Origin: Wurfbainia villosa
Lineage: Eukaryota; Streptophyta; Magnoliopsida; Zingiberales; Zingiberaceae
Assembly: GCA_025175895.1 (NCBI GenBank)
Contig: CM046000.1
Span: 69,964,720 to 70,028,719, forward strand
Reading direction: 5' to 3'
DNA length: 64,000 nucleotides
The notes under the pieces were generated by a model. That model had not been told where the DNA came from, made no database searches, and saw only the letters and a program-made list of their open reading frames with translations. The position numbers were made by a program, and so were the translations under genes. Each line of letters begins with the position of its first letter. The first letter of the stretch is position 1. Shown here piece by piece: positions 33,985 to 46,000 of the stretch.

Positions 33985-34620
33985 CATCAGCCTCATGCCT
34001 CTCGGATCCCTCCAAGTCATCCATGACTTGTTCATCCAATGCGCTAGGCTTCAGGTGCTTCCATTGGCTATGTCATGCTAACAGTGTCTACACCGCCAAG
34101 GCACATTGGACTTACGCCGTCAAGACTCCGCTTGGACTTTACGCTGCCAACCATTGGACTTATACTGCCAAGACTTCACCCTTGGACTTTACGCTATCAA
34201 TATTCCCCTTGGACTTCTCAAATGTCAAGACTCAAGCTTGGACTTTCCCTTGCCAACCCATGTTGGACTTTCCATGCCAAGACCCATGCTTGGACTTTTC
34301 CCTTGCCAAGACCCATGCTTGGACTTTCTATGTCAAGTGCTCAAGACTTGGACTTTCCATGCCAAGTACCCATGACTTGGAATTTCCATAATCGCATGGT
34401 CAACCCTAGTCAACCATCAAAGTCTCCCTCGAGTCAAACTCGAGTCTGGTTAAACATAACCCGGGTCGATTGTATAAACAATCTCCCAAAAACATTAACC
34501 GACATTAATGTCAAACATCAATGTCAACTCACTTTGTCAAACCACTTTGTCAAATATCAAAACATCACTCGAGTCAAACTCGAGTCTAGTCAATCGTGAC
34601 CTGGGCCGATTGCACCAACA
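33985..34620 (-). repeat. X 3' LTR, inner part with minisatellite
   Basis: Continuation after Y2, ending GCACCAACA on the plus strand. Positions 34090-34385 hold about ten units of the TTGGACTTTCCATGCCAAG type, the inverse of the Y1/Y2 U3 repeats. It matches 49946-50578. Confidence 0.9.
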
Positions 34621-34635
34621 ATCTCCCCCTTTTTG
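34621..34635 (-). other. X polypurine tract
   Basis: Minus strand CAAAAAGGGGGAGAT directly before the LTR start TGTTGGTGC. A second AAAAAGGGGGAGAA lies about 100 bp upstream (34716-34730). Confidence 0.88.
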
Positions 34636-36458
34636 ATGTTTGACAAAACAAACCTTGAGTTAGGCCACTAACTCAAATCTCCTTACCAATTATCCCAAAC
34701 ATTCTCCCAATACTTCTCCCCCTTTTTGACTAACATCAAAAAGGTCTTCTCTCCAAGAAGGTCAATGTCTCATGTCCCAATGAGATCTTACAATCTCTCC
34801 CTTGGTCCAAAAATACCTAAGATGCCTACCATCTTCCCAGTGATAAGTCCCATATCACTCAAAAGAGGCAATCCTATACACTCTCCCAATTTCCAAATTG
34901 GGTTTCTCAAAATCCCATTAATTTTTCCAATTGATAACATTCTCCCCTTCAAGAAGAAAAAATAATCCATCATCCCAAGATTGATAACTCCGCCTAAAGG
35001 CTTGCTCCCCCTTGACCATTGCACCAACAATGTCCTTGGGAAGTCCCTAATCCAATAGGAACTATAAACCATCAAAATTAAGGTCTAAAGTTCAACATTG
35101 AACTCTTCCACCCTTAAATTTGATACTTTGACCTAACACCTCTCCAAATCCATATCCAATGAATTTTCACCCTTTATAATGCTTCCCAAAGCATATCCTA
35201 GGGTTAGGAGTGGTTAGGGACCTTTACCATGAATGAAAATGGGCTAAACAACCTTGTTTTTCTCGAAATTAGCTTGGCAGTCGACTGCCACCCTTATCAG
35301 TCGACTACCACTAAGAGCAGTCGACTGATAACTGAAAATCTCGATTTTTAGTTATCAGAAATGAGATTTAGAAAAGCATAAATAATTATATGTAATTCAA
35401 AAAATCATGAAATTTGATACGTATAATATCTATGACCAATACAATGGGTGAAAATGATAGAAAAATATTTTACCCATAAAATATCGAAATTGATACAAAA
35501 TTCAAAAGTGAATAAAAACTTTAAAGTTTTAGCTCACTTTGTATCAATCTCATCAATGGTGATTGCTATCAAAAGATAGGCTTCACCAAGGTTTTCTAAA
35601 ATGATTTTAAAATATTTTCAAAATCTTATTTTTGATCATATTCCTTGGGCACTATGCACATGACTTGTACACAAGCTTTCCCAATGATCCACAATTGAAA
35701 TAAGATGAGTTTTAGTTCATCTAGATGCAAAAACTATGCACCTTAAACTCAACTCATATCCTAGCATCTCACATGTATCTAGGGTGCATAAATACACATA
35801 CATGTCAATGTGATGTGAGATGTAGGTTTTGTTCTTCCTAATCTAGAGTTTCATGCATTTTTCTAAGGCAACTCTACTTGATTCCCTTATAAATGGGACT
35901 CCAAGTAATGTCATTGTCCTTAAATCAATTTTAATCAATTAAATGCATGAAATGATCATGGCATAATAATAACAAAAATAAATCATGGCCAATGATCATG
36001 ATGTCATGGCATATGATATAAAACTAAAGCACATGACATTTAAATCCTTAATCCTAAACATGATCATGACATTTTAAATGATTAAAATAAACATGATGTC
36101 ATGTCATGGCATATGGCAAATCAAAGCATGACAAATAAGATATTAAGGTATATAATACCTAAATTTTAATATTAATTGCCATTTGTTGGGATTAAGTTCA
36201 TTTTCCATAAAACCTAATTATCTCCCAAGTGTGCCAAAAATCCAAAATGTCACACTATGACTCTAAACCCTAAGTTGTGCCAATTTAATTGATTTTTTAT
36301 AATTCCAAAAATACATTGGCACATCCTAAAATCTTTTAGGATCACAATATCAATTCTATTTCCAAGGCACCCATAACCTTGAAAATTACCTAAAATGCCA
36401 CCTTTACCATGGTTAGATTCACTACCCATCCATTTAAGGTTTGTACACCCTAACCCAT
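34636..36458 (-). other. X non-coding 3' region in place of pol
   Basis: About 1.8 kb between the gag stop and the polypurine tract, AT-rich with stops in all frames. I find no protease, integrase, RT or RNase H motif in any frame. It holds three CAGTCGACTG-type palindromes at 35279-35330 and a cluster of CATGATCATG / GTCATGGCATATG words at 35937-36140. Small open frames (34726-34965 and others) have no recognisable domain. Confidence 0.7.
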
Positions 36459-39252
36459 TTAGCGTGAATCAATCACGCTCTTAGGAACCCAAAACCTATT
36501 TGAGCTCCTAGGATTAATTAGGTATTCCTTAGGGATAACCTCCCTAGATACCCTCCTAATGACCCTCCTAGGCTTGGTAGCCTTGGTCATTTTGGTCTTA
36601 CCTAGGTTAACCTTAGGGATTGCCTCCCTAGTAACCTTCTTAGTGGCCACCCTAGATTTTCTTGAAACCCTAGCCACTAGGCATCTACCTTGGTCAACCT
36701 TAGGGATGACTTCCCTATTGACCTTGGTCTTCCTAGACCTAGATTGTGTTCCATAGTCAAATGGAACACTATTATAAGCCACCTTAGGCTTAGGTTTGTG
36801 ACCCAAACCATTCTTGCCCTTGGTTGACTTTTGTTTCCTGGGACCTAGATGTTGACTTTGAGGTTTTGACCTTTGACTTTGACCATTAGACCCTTGAAAT
36901 TGATTTTGTATCCTATTTAGGGTCTTTTCAAGTTTCTCAAGCCTTGACCTCAAGGCTTGGTTTTCTAATTCTAATTGCCCAATTTTCGATTTTTGATTAA
37001 GTTTTTGGGCATTATTCTTCCTAGGCATGTGTCTAGTCCATTTAGGATTAAGGTCTAAGTGTTCTCTTATTTTCCTAATAGACTCCCTAGGAAGGACATT
37101 TCTAGGGACATTAGTCCCAAATTTCTCCTTCTTTCAAAGGTAGACATTTTTGGCTCCTAAACAAAATTCTCTATTTCTAGCATGCTCTTTATGATAAATA
37201 GCAAGACTATTAAAATTATTCCTAGCATGCTTTTGACTAGAATTTAAAGAACAAGCATTGTTTAAATATACCTTAGGGTTAGCTATAGAAGCTCCCCCTA
37301 CTTGTAATGCTCCTTCTTGCCCTTTCTTCTTCCCCCTAGGGCATTGACTCTGGTAATGCCCCTTTGAGTTGCACTTAAAGCATATGATATGCTCCTTGCT
37401 CTTTTGACTTGGGGCACCGGCATCCTTGACTTTTGGAGCCGGTTGAGCCTTCTTGACCCTTTTTGGACACTTACTCTTGTAGTGTCCGAATTCCCTACAC
37501 TCAAAGCATATTATATGAATTTTATTATTAATTGACATGCTTGAGTTACCTAGGGTGGTTGTAGGTGCCGGAATCGGATTTTGAGCTTCTTCATCTTGAC
37601 CGGATGTCGAAGCTTCTTCTTGATGTTCCGGTATGGAAGTTCTCTCCTCTCCCTCAATCCTTGAGGTGTATGCTTCGTCCACTTCCTCCACCGATCCAGA
37701 AGTTGACTCCCTATCAACTTCCGACTCCTCAAGGTCTTTAGATGGTGATGTGCTTGCTTGAGCTTGAGAGGGTGAGCACTCCTCTTTGTTGGATCGAAGC
37801 GGATCGCTAGAGGGGGGGTGAATAGTGATAGAAATTTTTCGTTCAAAATCGTTCGTTAAAATGCGAGTAGACACAGCGAAAGATAAAAACAAAGCAAGCG
37901 AGACAATAGACACAAGGGTTTTACTTGGTTCGTAGATGAAGGCTACTACTCCAAGGCCCTAGTGGTCCTTGACCACGTACGGAGGGAAAACTACTAAAGA
38001 ACTCCTCCTCGTTGGAGGTAGGAGTTAGACGGATACACAAAATGACAAAAGCTCGAGGTAGAGGGACACTCCCCCTCTCCTCGTTATAATGAAAGCTTTA
38101 CTAAAAAATAAACTGAAATACAATTTAAACTTTCGTTACCGACGACTTCAAAGGTTGGAGGTTGAAGCTCTAGTCATCATCTCGGCAGCGCTTCGTCGTA
38201 GGGATGTAGGAGAGTCGGAGCGCATCGGAAGCACTTGGAAGCCTTTTTAATTGATGAAAAACCCTAAGACAAGCCCTCCTTTTATAGCCTTTGAGCCCCT
38301 CATCGAATGGGTCTTCAACCAATCACAAATGGACACAAAACCTCCTTGAAATGGGGTGATAAGCCTTGACTCCTCAAAGCTGATCATTGACCATCAGTCG
38401 ACTGATGGACATCATCACCGACCGATGGGCATCACGAGGCCGCATAAGATTTAATGAAGGGCCAGTCCTCCAAGTCGCAAGCAATACGTAACCGAACGAA
38501 TTTCGACGGTCGTCGATCGTCCAATCTGGACCTAGACCATCGATGGGATGTCTTTGGTCGGATCTACGCTTAAGACCATCCCCCTAAGGAGGATACGATC
38601 TCACTTACGCTCACACACACGAGCTTACCTCGATACTTACTGCGTCGCTTTCGCTTTTGGCCTTCCACTCGATTCCTTCGGCTCCCTCCGAAGTCACTCG
38701 AGTGTCGCCGACCACCGCGGCTTCCTCCGAGTGTCACTAGCCTTCAGCTTCAGCTTTAGCACTTTTCTGCACACTCGATTCAGTTCGTGAGATAATGATA
38801 TATCCTTGACTTTGCGTCTTTTGCCATAATCAAAATACAGGTTTGACTTAGGTGCCCCTGCATCAACACTCTTCTTCTTCTTCTTGGACCGATGATAAAT
38901 TTTCATGGAGCTTTGCCACTTGGCTCCATAGCTCCTTGGCATCTTCATAATTACCTAACATACACAAGATATTGTTAGGCATTAAATCAATTAAAAATTT
39001 TATCACCTTATCATTTTTCTCAGATGCTTGGACTTGCTCCTCGGTCCATCTCTTGTTTTTGAGGAATCCACCTCTTGGTCCTCTTGGATATTCAAATCCA
39101 TCCATCAAAATGGACCATTCCTCAAAATCTCTCATCATAATAAAATCTTCAATTCTTTCCTTCCAAGAATTGAAGTCTTCTCGTCCGTATTGAGTGTAGG
39201 GCACCGGTGTGTTGATGTCCCAACCTAATTGTTCTTGGACTTCAATCTTCAC
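36459..39252 (-). pseudogene. X gag, split by solo LTR Z and carrying one TGA
   Basis: Minus-strand Gag in two blocks, 39252-38869 and 37781-36459, that join in frame if Z and one CTCTT copy are removed, giving about 568 codons. Block one is a UBN2-type capsid domain (EDFNSWKERIEDFIMM, KVIKFLIDLMPNNILCMLGN, AKELWSQVAKLHENL). Block two is acidic and Ser-rich, then has two intact zinc knuckles, CFECREFGHYKSKC (37467-37508) and CFKCNSKGHYQSQC (37341-37382). A single TGA at 37134-37136 follows, then a coiled-coil stretch (LELENQALRSRLEKLEKTL) and a basic tail ending VIDSR. The first codon at 39252 is GTG, with a TAG two codons upstream, so the ATG may be lost. No pol follows. Confidence 0.85.
37787..38868 (-). 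repeat. Z, solo LTR inserted in X gag
   Basis: 1082 bp, plus strand TGTTGGATCGAAGCGG to CTGCATCAACA, with CTCTT on both sides (37782-37786 and 38869-38873). On the minus strand it starts TGTTGATGCAGGGGCACC and has a TATAAAAGGAGGG box (plus 38276-38288). The family is different from X, but the last 40 bases of its minus strand resemble the X/Y ends. One LTR with a perfect duplication indicates a solo LTR. Confidence 0.9.
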
Positions 39253-39296
39253 CCTCTAGCGTGCTCCCTTAGTTGTTAAACTTCAAGAGTGGCCTC

Positions 39297-39308
39297 GCTC
39301 TGATACCA
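39297..39308 (-). other. X primer-binding site
   Basis: Minus strand TGGTATCAGAGC, two bases from the 5' LTR end; tRNA-iMet type. The element is therefore primed like copia elements even though it has no pol. Confidence 0.92.
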
Positions 39309-39310
39309 CT

Positions 39311-39510
39311 TGTTGGGGATCGTTGAATGCTAGAGGGGGGTGAATAGCGCGTGCTAGTACCGATGATGGAATTTGATCGTGATTACGTCTACAAATCGTG
39401 TTAGCGCAACGGAATAATAATAATAAAAGCAATACCATAAAACACAATCACAAACACAATGACACGAGAATATAACATGGTTCGGAACCGAACGGTTCCT
39501 ACTCCACGGA
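39311..39510 (-). repeat. X 5' LTR, inner part
   Basis: 200 bp, plus strand TGTTGGGGATCGTTGAATG, matching 31590-31790. Cut by CopB2 at ACGGA. Confidence 0.92.
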
Positions 39511-41739
39511 TGTTAGTAATATATGAGAGATGTCCTAAGGCAATCGCCTTATGTATGAACCATTTATATGATAAATAAAGATTCACTATTTGAGTATACA
39601 TGTTTCATGTATTTGATTGGATCTTAAACCCATTTACTGAATGTCCACGATACGATTCACAGCATGAGAGAATTTGTGATTGGATCACAACTAGTGAGTA
39701 TCTCTACATGTGTAATTGTGATGTATCGGAATTATCCCTAGTCGATGAATTGATGGATTTGGACGCCATCGAATCTGTCGAGACTAGCATAAGCTATACT
39801 CCTTGGTGTATCCAAGCAGCTGATTCTCACTGGCTGGAGACATTGTGATGTCCGGAGTTGATCGTGGATGCTAGTTATGGTAACTAGTTCATTGGAGTGA
39901 CCAGCCGTAAGACTTCATATGGTTCCCTGCATATATAGATATGTCAATGAAGTTCTTACTATAGATTAAGTGCGATATTCCTTTGACTTGCGGTATTCAA
40001 GTCATCTTGATCATGGAGACTTATGCTTTGACATCTTAAGCAAACATCTCCAAGGAGATGTGGACCCGGGATGATTGGGTATAAGTCGAAGTGATCGAAG
40101 GTGTTTGAATAGCCTATAAAGGATTCACCACTCCTTACGAGGAGATGTATACCCATGGCCTCTCGTCGGATTGTTACTAAAGTCTTTGGCCAAAGCATTA
40201 CATGTTAAGAGTAAGGTACTCTTCGATACATGTGGAGTAACTAGAATCCGTAGGACGAGGAAATGATACTTGGGCTAGGTGTGACGTAGTCAGCCTAGTG
40301 GGGACTGACACTATAGACCATATCCTAAACCAAGTGGGTATAAGATGAGTGAAGGGAATGGGGCACGATTCATTCGAGCTGCTGAAGGGTTTCATAAATA
40401 GTTCTGGATCAACCGTTGATCTTTTCGGTTAATTGGGGATCGTGATGTACTACTAGGTGCCACTCATGATCGTTCTATAATTAATGGTTAATTATAGACG
40501 ACCAACATAAATCGAGAACTTATTTGGTCACACGCATAACGAGCGTAATATGAAGGATTTAAAATGAGCTTGAGAATGGGATTCTCAGAGCCGAGAGAAA
40601 CTAGGTTTGGTTGGACCAAACAAGAAGCGAGCATGAAATCGTTTCAGTCGCAATGGAACCGTGGATGGGCCGTGTCTTATGAAGACATAATGGATGAACC
40701 AAAATGGTTTGGTTCTAATCCAATGGAGGAGAATAAACCAAAGGGTTTGATTTATTTTAAACGAATGAACCAAAAGTTGATTCGGTTCGTTTTAACTTAA
40801 AATAAACCATCATGGTTTGGCTTATTTTATCTTATATTAATGGAGCGGGTTAACGGGCCTCATGGTTATGATCCAATAACCATTAAGAGAATTAGTTCTC
40901 TATAAAAGAGGGCTTAAGGGATTGTTAAGCCCTATTCCAAAAACCCTAGCTTGTGGTTGCCGCCCACCTCTCCATCCTCTCCTTGGATTTTCGGCGCCAA
41001 CCCTAGGTTGCCGCCCAGCTCCTTGTGCCGCCATCCAACTCCTTGTCGGCGTCCAAGATTCAACCGGTGATCCTCCGGTGACCCTCCGGTGATCTTCCTA
41101 GGCTTTGGCGATAAGGTGAGCACTTGGCTTCCCTTGGTTGGCCGGCGCCTACTCCTCCACCAAAGCTGTCCTGTTTTCTGGACAGCTTGTTCTTCTCTCG
41201 TCGGAGCATCGTTTGGACGACGGTTACAGCTTCGACAGTGCCTAACTTACCGGGGATTCGATCTCCGGTAATCCTCATAGGTGTAGGAGGAAGGATTCGT
41301 CAAACGGTTGATGAATACCTCTCCAGAGAAGCGAGTTTTGAGGACTCGTCTTTGGATCCGAATTTGGATTCGGATCGTGATCATCTCTCGATCACGTCGT
41401 CTTCAACACGAGGCTAGTAACCCGTATGAAGACGAAGCTCGTGGCTTAGCGAAGTCATCCTAAGGATACTCGGCGTGGATACGGATAGAGACAATTCTAG
41501 CGAGGATCGTTCCGGTTGATGCCGTTCCCGCTACACGTGATACGAAAGGTATAACGTAGTTAAATTTCCTTTTATTGCAAATTTAAATTTACGGTTATGT
41601 CTACACATGTTGTACTATGCATGCGTGTGATGTGTGTGTTGTAATAAATGTAGATTTATTATTTTTATTTCTTCCGCTGTGCACATGTTTACGAAACATG
41701 TTCGAACACACACTCGCCGCGGTGCCGGAAACCCAAACA
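39511..41739 (+). repeat. CopB2 5' LTR
   Basis: 2229 bp from TGTTAGTAA to CCCAAACA. The TATA box is at 40901-40908. It shares subfamily features with its 3' partner (GGCTTAAGGGATTGTTAAG near 40911, CCACCTCTCCATCCTCTCC near 40965) that the CopB1 LTRs lack. Confidence 0.95.
40901..40908 (+). promoter_or_regulatory. TATA box of CopB2 5' LTR
   Basis: TATAAAAG with CCAATAACC about 30 bp upstream. Confidence 0.7.
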
Positions 41740-41740
41740 G

Positions 41741-41752
41741 TGGTATCAGAGC
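41741..41752 (+). other. CopB2 primer-binding site
   Basis: TGGTATCAGAGC, one base after the LTR; tRNA-iMet type. Confidence 0.94.
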
Positions 41753-43029
41753 CCAGGTTGTGTTTCGACATAATCATAAAATGGTTTTGCGATAGTCATA
41801 ATGTTATTTCTGGAAATTTTCTAATTTTGGAAATTTAGAAGTATTTATGGAAATTTTTCAATTTTGGAAAGTCTAGAAGTATTTATGGAAATCTTCCACT
41901 TTTGGAAAGTTGGAAGTATTTATGGAAATTGATATTTTTCATAAATAAAATATTTGATTAGATTCTGGAAATTTATTTCCTAATTTAATCATGATTTGAT
42001 TTGGGAATCAAATATTAAAATATTTAATTTCCATAAGTAGTTTTGATGATTTAGGAAATTGGTTTCCTAAATTGATTTTCCTTAATCAACTATTTCCATA
42101 AATAAAATATGTGATTAGATTTGGAAATTTGTTTCCTAATTTAATCATGATTTTATTTGGAGAATCAAATCTTAAACATATTTTATTTTCATAAATAGTT
42201 ATGACAAATAAGGAAATTATGTACATGACATAATTGTATGCCATGTAATTGCATTAGATGCATATCATTATGCCATGCGTGTCGTGACATGTAGATGTAT
42301 GTCATGTATGTCATGTCATGTAGATAATAGTTATTTGCATGAAAAGAGGATGAGACATAAAAACCCTAACTCAATATTAAAGCCTACACCTTCCATTAAT
42401 ATGGTTAGAACCAGAGTTCCGTTTCTTATTCGGGTTGTTGGACTCTCTCCAAGCCCGGCTCGAACCCGAACATGTTCAAACCATGGAATAGTTTAATACT
42501 AATATGGTAAGAGTCAGAGGTCAATCGTTAGCTTTGGTTGTTGGACTCTCTCCAAGCTGGGCTAATTGGTTGAATGCGCTCTAACCATATTAAAACTATT
42601 TCTCGATTAATGGGTTGGCTTTAACCTGGAGCATCGGCTTGTTGGACTCTCTCCAATGTCGATGTAAAGGGAGGTGAAGTTGGGTGCTATGCATATGATG
42701 CATACTTGTTAATGTGTTAACAACCCAATGTATGTGTGAACATTCAATTAGTTGATAGCACATTGTGATAGTTGCATATACGTGATATGCAATCGGTATA
42801 GTTGATACCTACCGTCATAGTTATGAATGGCTAGTTGGACTCTCTCCAAGGTTGTTCATATCTATGATGGATATCAGCCCATTCGAAGATGGACCTACGA
42901 TCTCCCGAAGTGATTTTGAGGTTTTTTGAAATTCAAAAAATGAATGGGATTTATAAATGTATATTGATGCATTTTAAAATCATTTTCTCATATATGCTCG
43001 TTTTGTATTTCTAGGTCAATAAATTGATC
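41753..43029 (+). other. CopB2 untranslated leader
   Basis: AT-rich first half with TTTATGGAAAT repeats, GTCATG words at 42230-42325, then the hairpin array. It ends in TTTTGTATTTCTAG (AG at 43013-43014), which looks like a plant 3' splice site 15 bp before the gag ATG. It contains many ATGs, so scanning to gag would be hard without splicing. Confidence 0.75.
42401..42866 (+). other. CopB2 leader array of four hairpins sharing TTGGACTCTCTCCAA
   Basis: Same arrangement as CopB1: motif at 42438-42452, 42541-42555, 42642-42656 and 42835-42849. Arms include 42401-42411 with 42474-42484, 42429-42436 (TTCGGGTT) with 42463-42470 (AACCCGAA), 42632-42636 with 42660-42664, and 42816-42827 with 42855-42866. 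In unit one CopB2 has a C-G pair where CopB1 has T-G. Confidence 0.75.
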
Positions 43030-46000
43030 ATGACGTCTTTGAATTTGCGCACTATTTTGGATTCAAACAAACTGACTGGGCCTAACTTTCTGGACTGGCT
43101 TAGAAACCTAAGAATTATTCTCAAGCTAGCATATGTCCTTGAAGAGCCTCTTCCCAACCGTCCTAAGGACGATGCAACTCCAGACCAAATGTTGGTCTAT
43201 CAAAAGCATGTGGCAGATTCTGAGCTGGCGAGTTGCATCTTGCTAGTGGCGATGGTACCTAAGCTGCAAAAGCAGCATGAGCATATGGATGCTAATACCA
43301 TGGTCTTCCATCTTCTTGAGTTGTTCGATGAGCAAGCGAGATCTGAAAGGTTCGAGGTCTCTAGGCTCCTTTTCACCACGAAGATGCAAGAAGGTTCGTC
43401 TGTAGTGCAGTTTGTGCTAAAGATGAATGGGTACATCGAGTGGCTAGCTACCCTCGGGTTTATGATGGATCATGAGTTAAGTATTGACTTAATTCTGCAT
43501 TGTTTGCCCAAGAGTTTCTCACAATTTGTGATGAACTATCGGATGAACAAATTAGAATCCACCATTCCCGAGCTCCTCAATATGCTGAAGACTGTGGAGC
43601 CTTCTGTGAAGCATGAGGAGAAGGTGGTTCTGTTAGTTGATTCCTCAAGGAAAGGTTCTAAGAGGAAGGCAAAAGAACAGAAGAAAGGGGAGAACAAAAA
43701 GGCGAAGAAGGCAGAACCAGCACAAAAGGGCACTTGCCATCATTGTGGCAAGGAAGGCCACTGGCGAAGAAACTGCAAGATTTATCTTGAGTCCATGAAG
43801 AAGAAGAAGGCATCCGATGCCCCATCCTCTTCAAGTATCTTCGTTATTGATTGTCATTCTATTTCCTTAGACACTTGGGTATTGGATACTGGGTGTGGCT
43901 CACATATATGTAATGACATACAGGGGCTAAGGAATAGAAGAAGACTTGTCAGAGGGGAGTCAAATTTGCGAGTTGGCAATGAAGCAAAGGTTGCTGCGGT
44001 CACCATCAGAACTTATTTGCTGAAGCTCCCTAGTGGACTAGTCTTGGAACTGGACAATTGCTATTATGTTCCTTCTCTAATAAAGAACATTGTTTCTATT
44101 TCCTGTTTAAATAGAAATGGTTTCCATTTGACGTTTAGTAACAATTGTTGTTATATAACTTTGAATGGCGTACTTTATGGAACTGGAACTTTGAGTAATG
44201 GCATTTATACGTTGGACGTATCTAGTGACATTTTCAATATCGAAGCGAGCAACACGCGTGCTCGAAAGGGTAAACAATTAGAGTTCTATATGTGGCATTG
44301 TCGTCTTGGACATGTAAGCAAGAAACGCATGTCCGAATTACACCGATGTGGAATTCTGGAATCGTTTGAATTGGATTCATACGATACATGCGAATCATGC
44401 TTAAAAGGCAAGATGACTAAGTTACCTTTTACTGGAAAAGGTGAATGAGTGGGAGAGTTACTAGGTCTAATACATACTGATGTATGTGGACCTATGTCAA
44501 CTCAAGCTTTAGGAGGTTATAGCTACTTCATTACCTTCACCGATGATCACTCACGGTTTGGGTATGTGTTCTTGATGAAACACAAGTCTGAAGCCTTTGA
44601 AAAGTTCAAAGAATTAAGAAATGAAGTAGAGAAACAACATGACAAGAGTATTAAAATACTTCGATCGGATCGAGGTGGTGAATACTTGAGTCAGGAGTTT
44701 CTTGATTACCTAAGAGACAATGGTATATTGTCTCAATGGACTCCGCCATATACACCACAACATAATGGTGTATCTGAGAGGCGTAACCGGACCTTGTTGG
44801 ACATGGTCAGGTCAATGATGAATCATGCGAATCTTTCCAAGTCCTTTTGGGGCTATGCACTTCAGACAGCTGTTTACTTATTAAATAGAATGCCTACCAA
44901 GGTAGTCTCTACTACTCCATATGAGATATGGAATAGTAAGAAACCTCATGTATCTTACTTGAAGATATAGGGTTGTCCTGCTTTTGTGAAGCGGACTGTA
45001 TCAGACAAATTGGATGCTAAGTCTGATAAATGTCTATTTATTGGATACCCTAAGGAAACAAGGGGTTACCAATTCTATCATTCTGTGGAACAAAAGGTGT
45101 TTGTTTCAAGGCATGCTGTGTTTCTAGAGAAAGAGTTTCTCTTGCAAGAAAACAGTGGGAGTGTCGTCGAGCTTGAGGAGGCTCGAGAAACTCAAATAGA
45201 CATTGATGAGATACCTGGTGAAGCACAACAGCCGACAACTCATAGTGATGAGCAATCAGCTGGACCTATTGTAACACCACATCTTCGTAGATCTGGTAAA
45301 ACATGCAACATTCTTGAGAGATATGGATTTCTCATAAGTGAATCGAATGACGTGTTACTCATTGATGATGAGGAGCCTACCAGTTATGAAGAAGTGCTAA
45401 CAAGTTCAGAAAGGGATAAGTGGCTTGATGCCATGAAGTCAGAAATGGATTCCATGTATGAAAACCAAGTTGTGAACTTGGTTGACCCACCTGAAGGCAT
45501 AAAGCCTATAGGGTGCAAGTGGGTTTTCAAGAAGAAAACCGACATGTATGGTAATGTGATTACCTATAAAGCTAGATTAGTGGCGAAAGGATATCGTCAA
45601 AAACAAGGTGTTGATTATGATGAAACCTATTCGCTTGTAGCTATGCTTAAATCCATTCGGATGCTCCTGGCCATAGCGGCTCATTATGATTATGAGATAT
45701 GGCAGATGGATGTGAAAATAGCTTTCCTTAATGAGAACCTGCTCGAGGACGTGTATATGATACAGCCTGAGGGTTTCACATTGGTTGATAAAACCAAGGT
45801 ATGCAAATTGCGACGGTCCATTTATGGATTGAAGCAAGCATCCAAGAGCTGGAATATCCGTTTTGATGAGACAATCAAAAGGTTTGATTTCTCACAAAAT
45901 CCAGACGAACCTTGTGTGTACAAGAAGGTTAGTGGGAGTGCAGTCGTGTTCCTAGTATTGTATGTCGATGACATATTACTTATAGGAAACGATGTGTCAA

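Noticed and set aside
36559..36756. Plus-strand hydrophobic frame that looks like a membrane peptide
   Set aside because: It is the antisense shadow of the basic Lys/Val-rich X gag tail.
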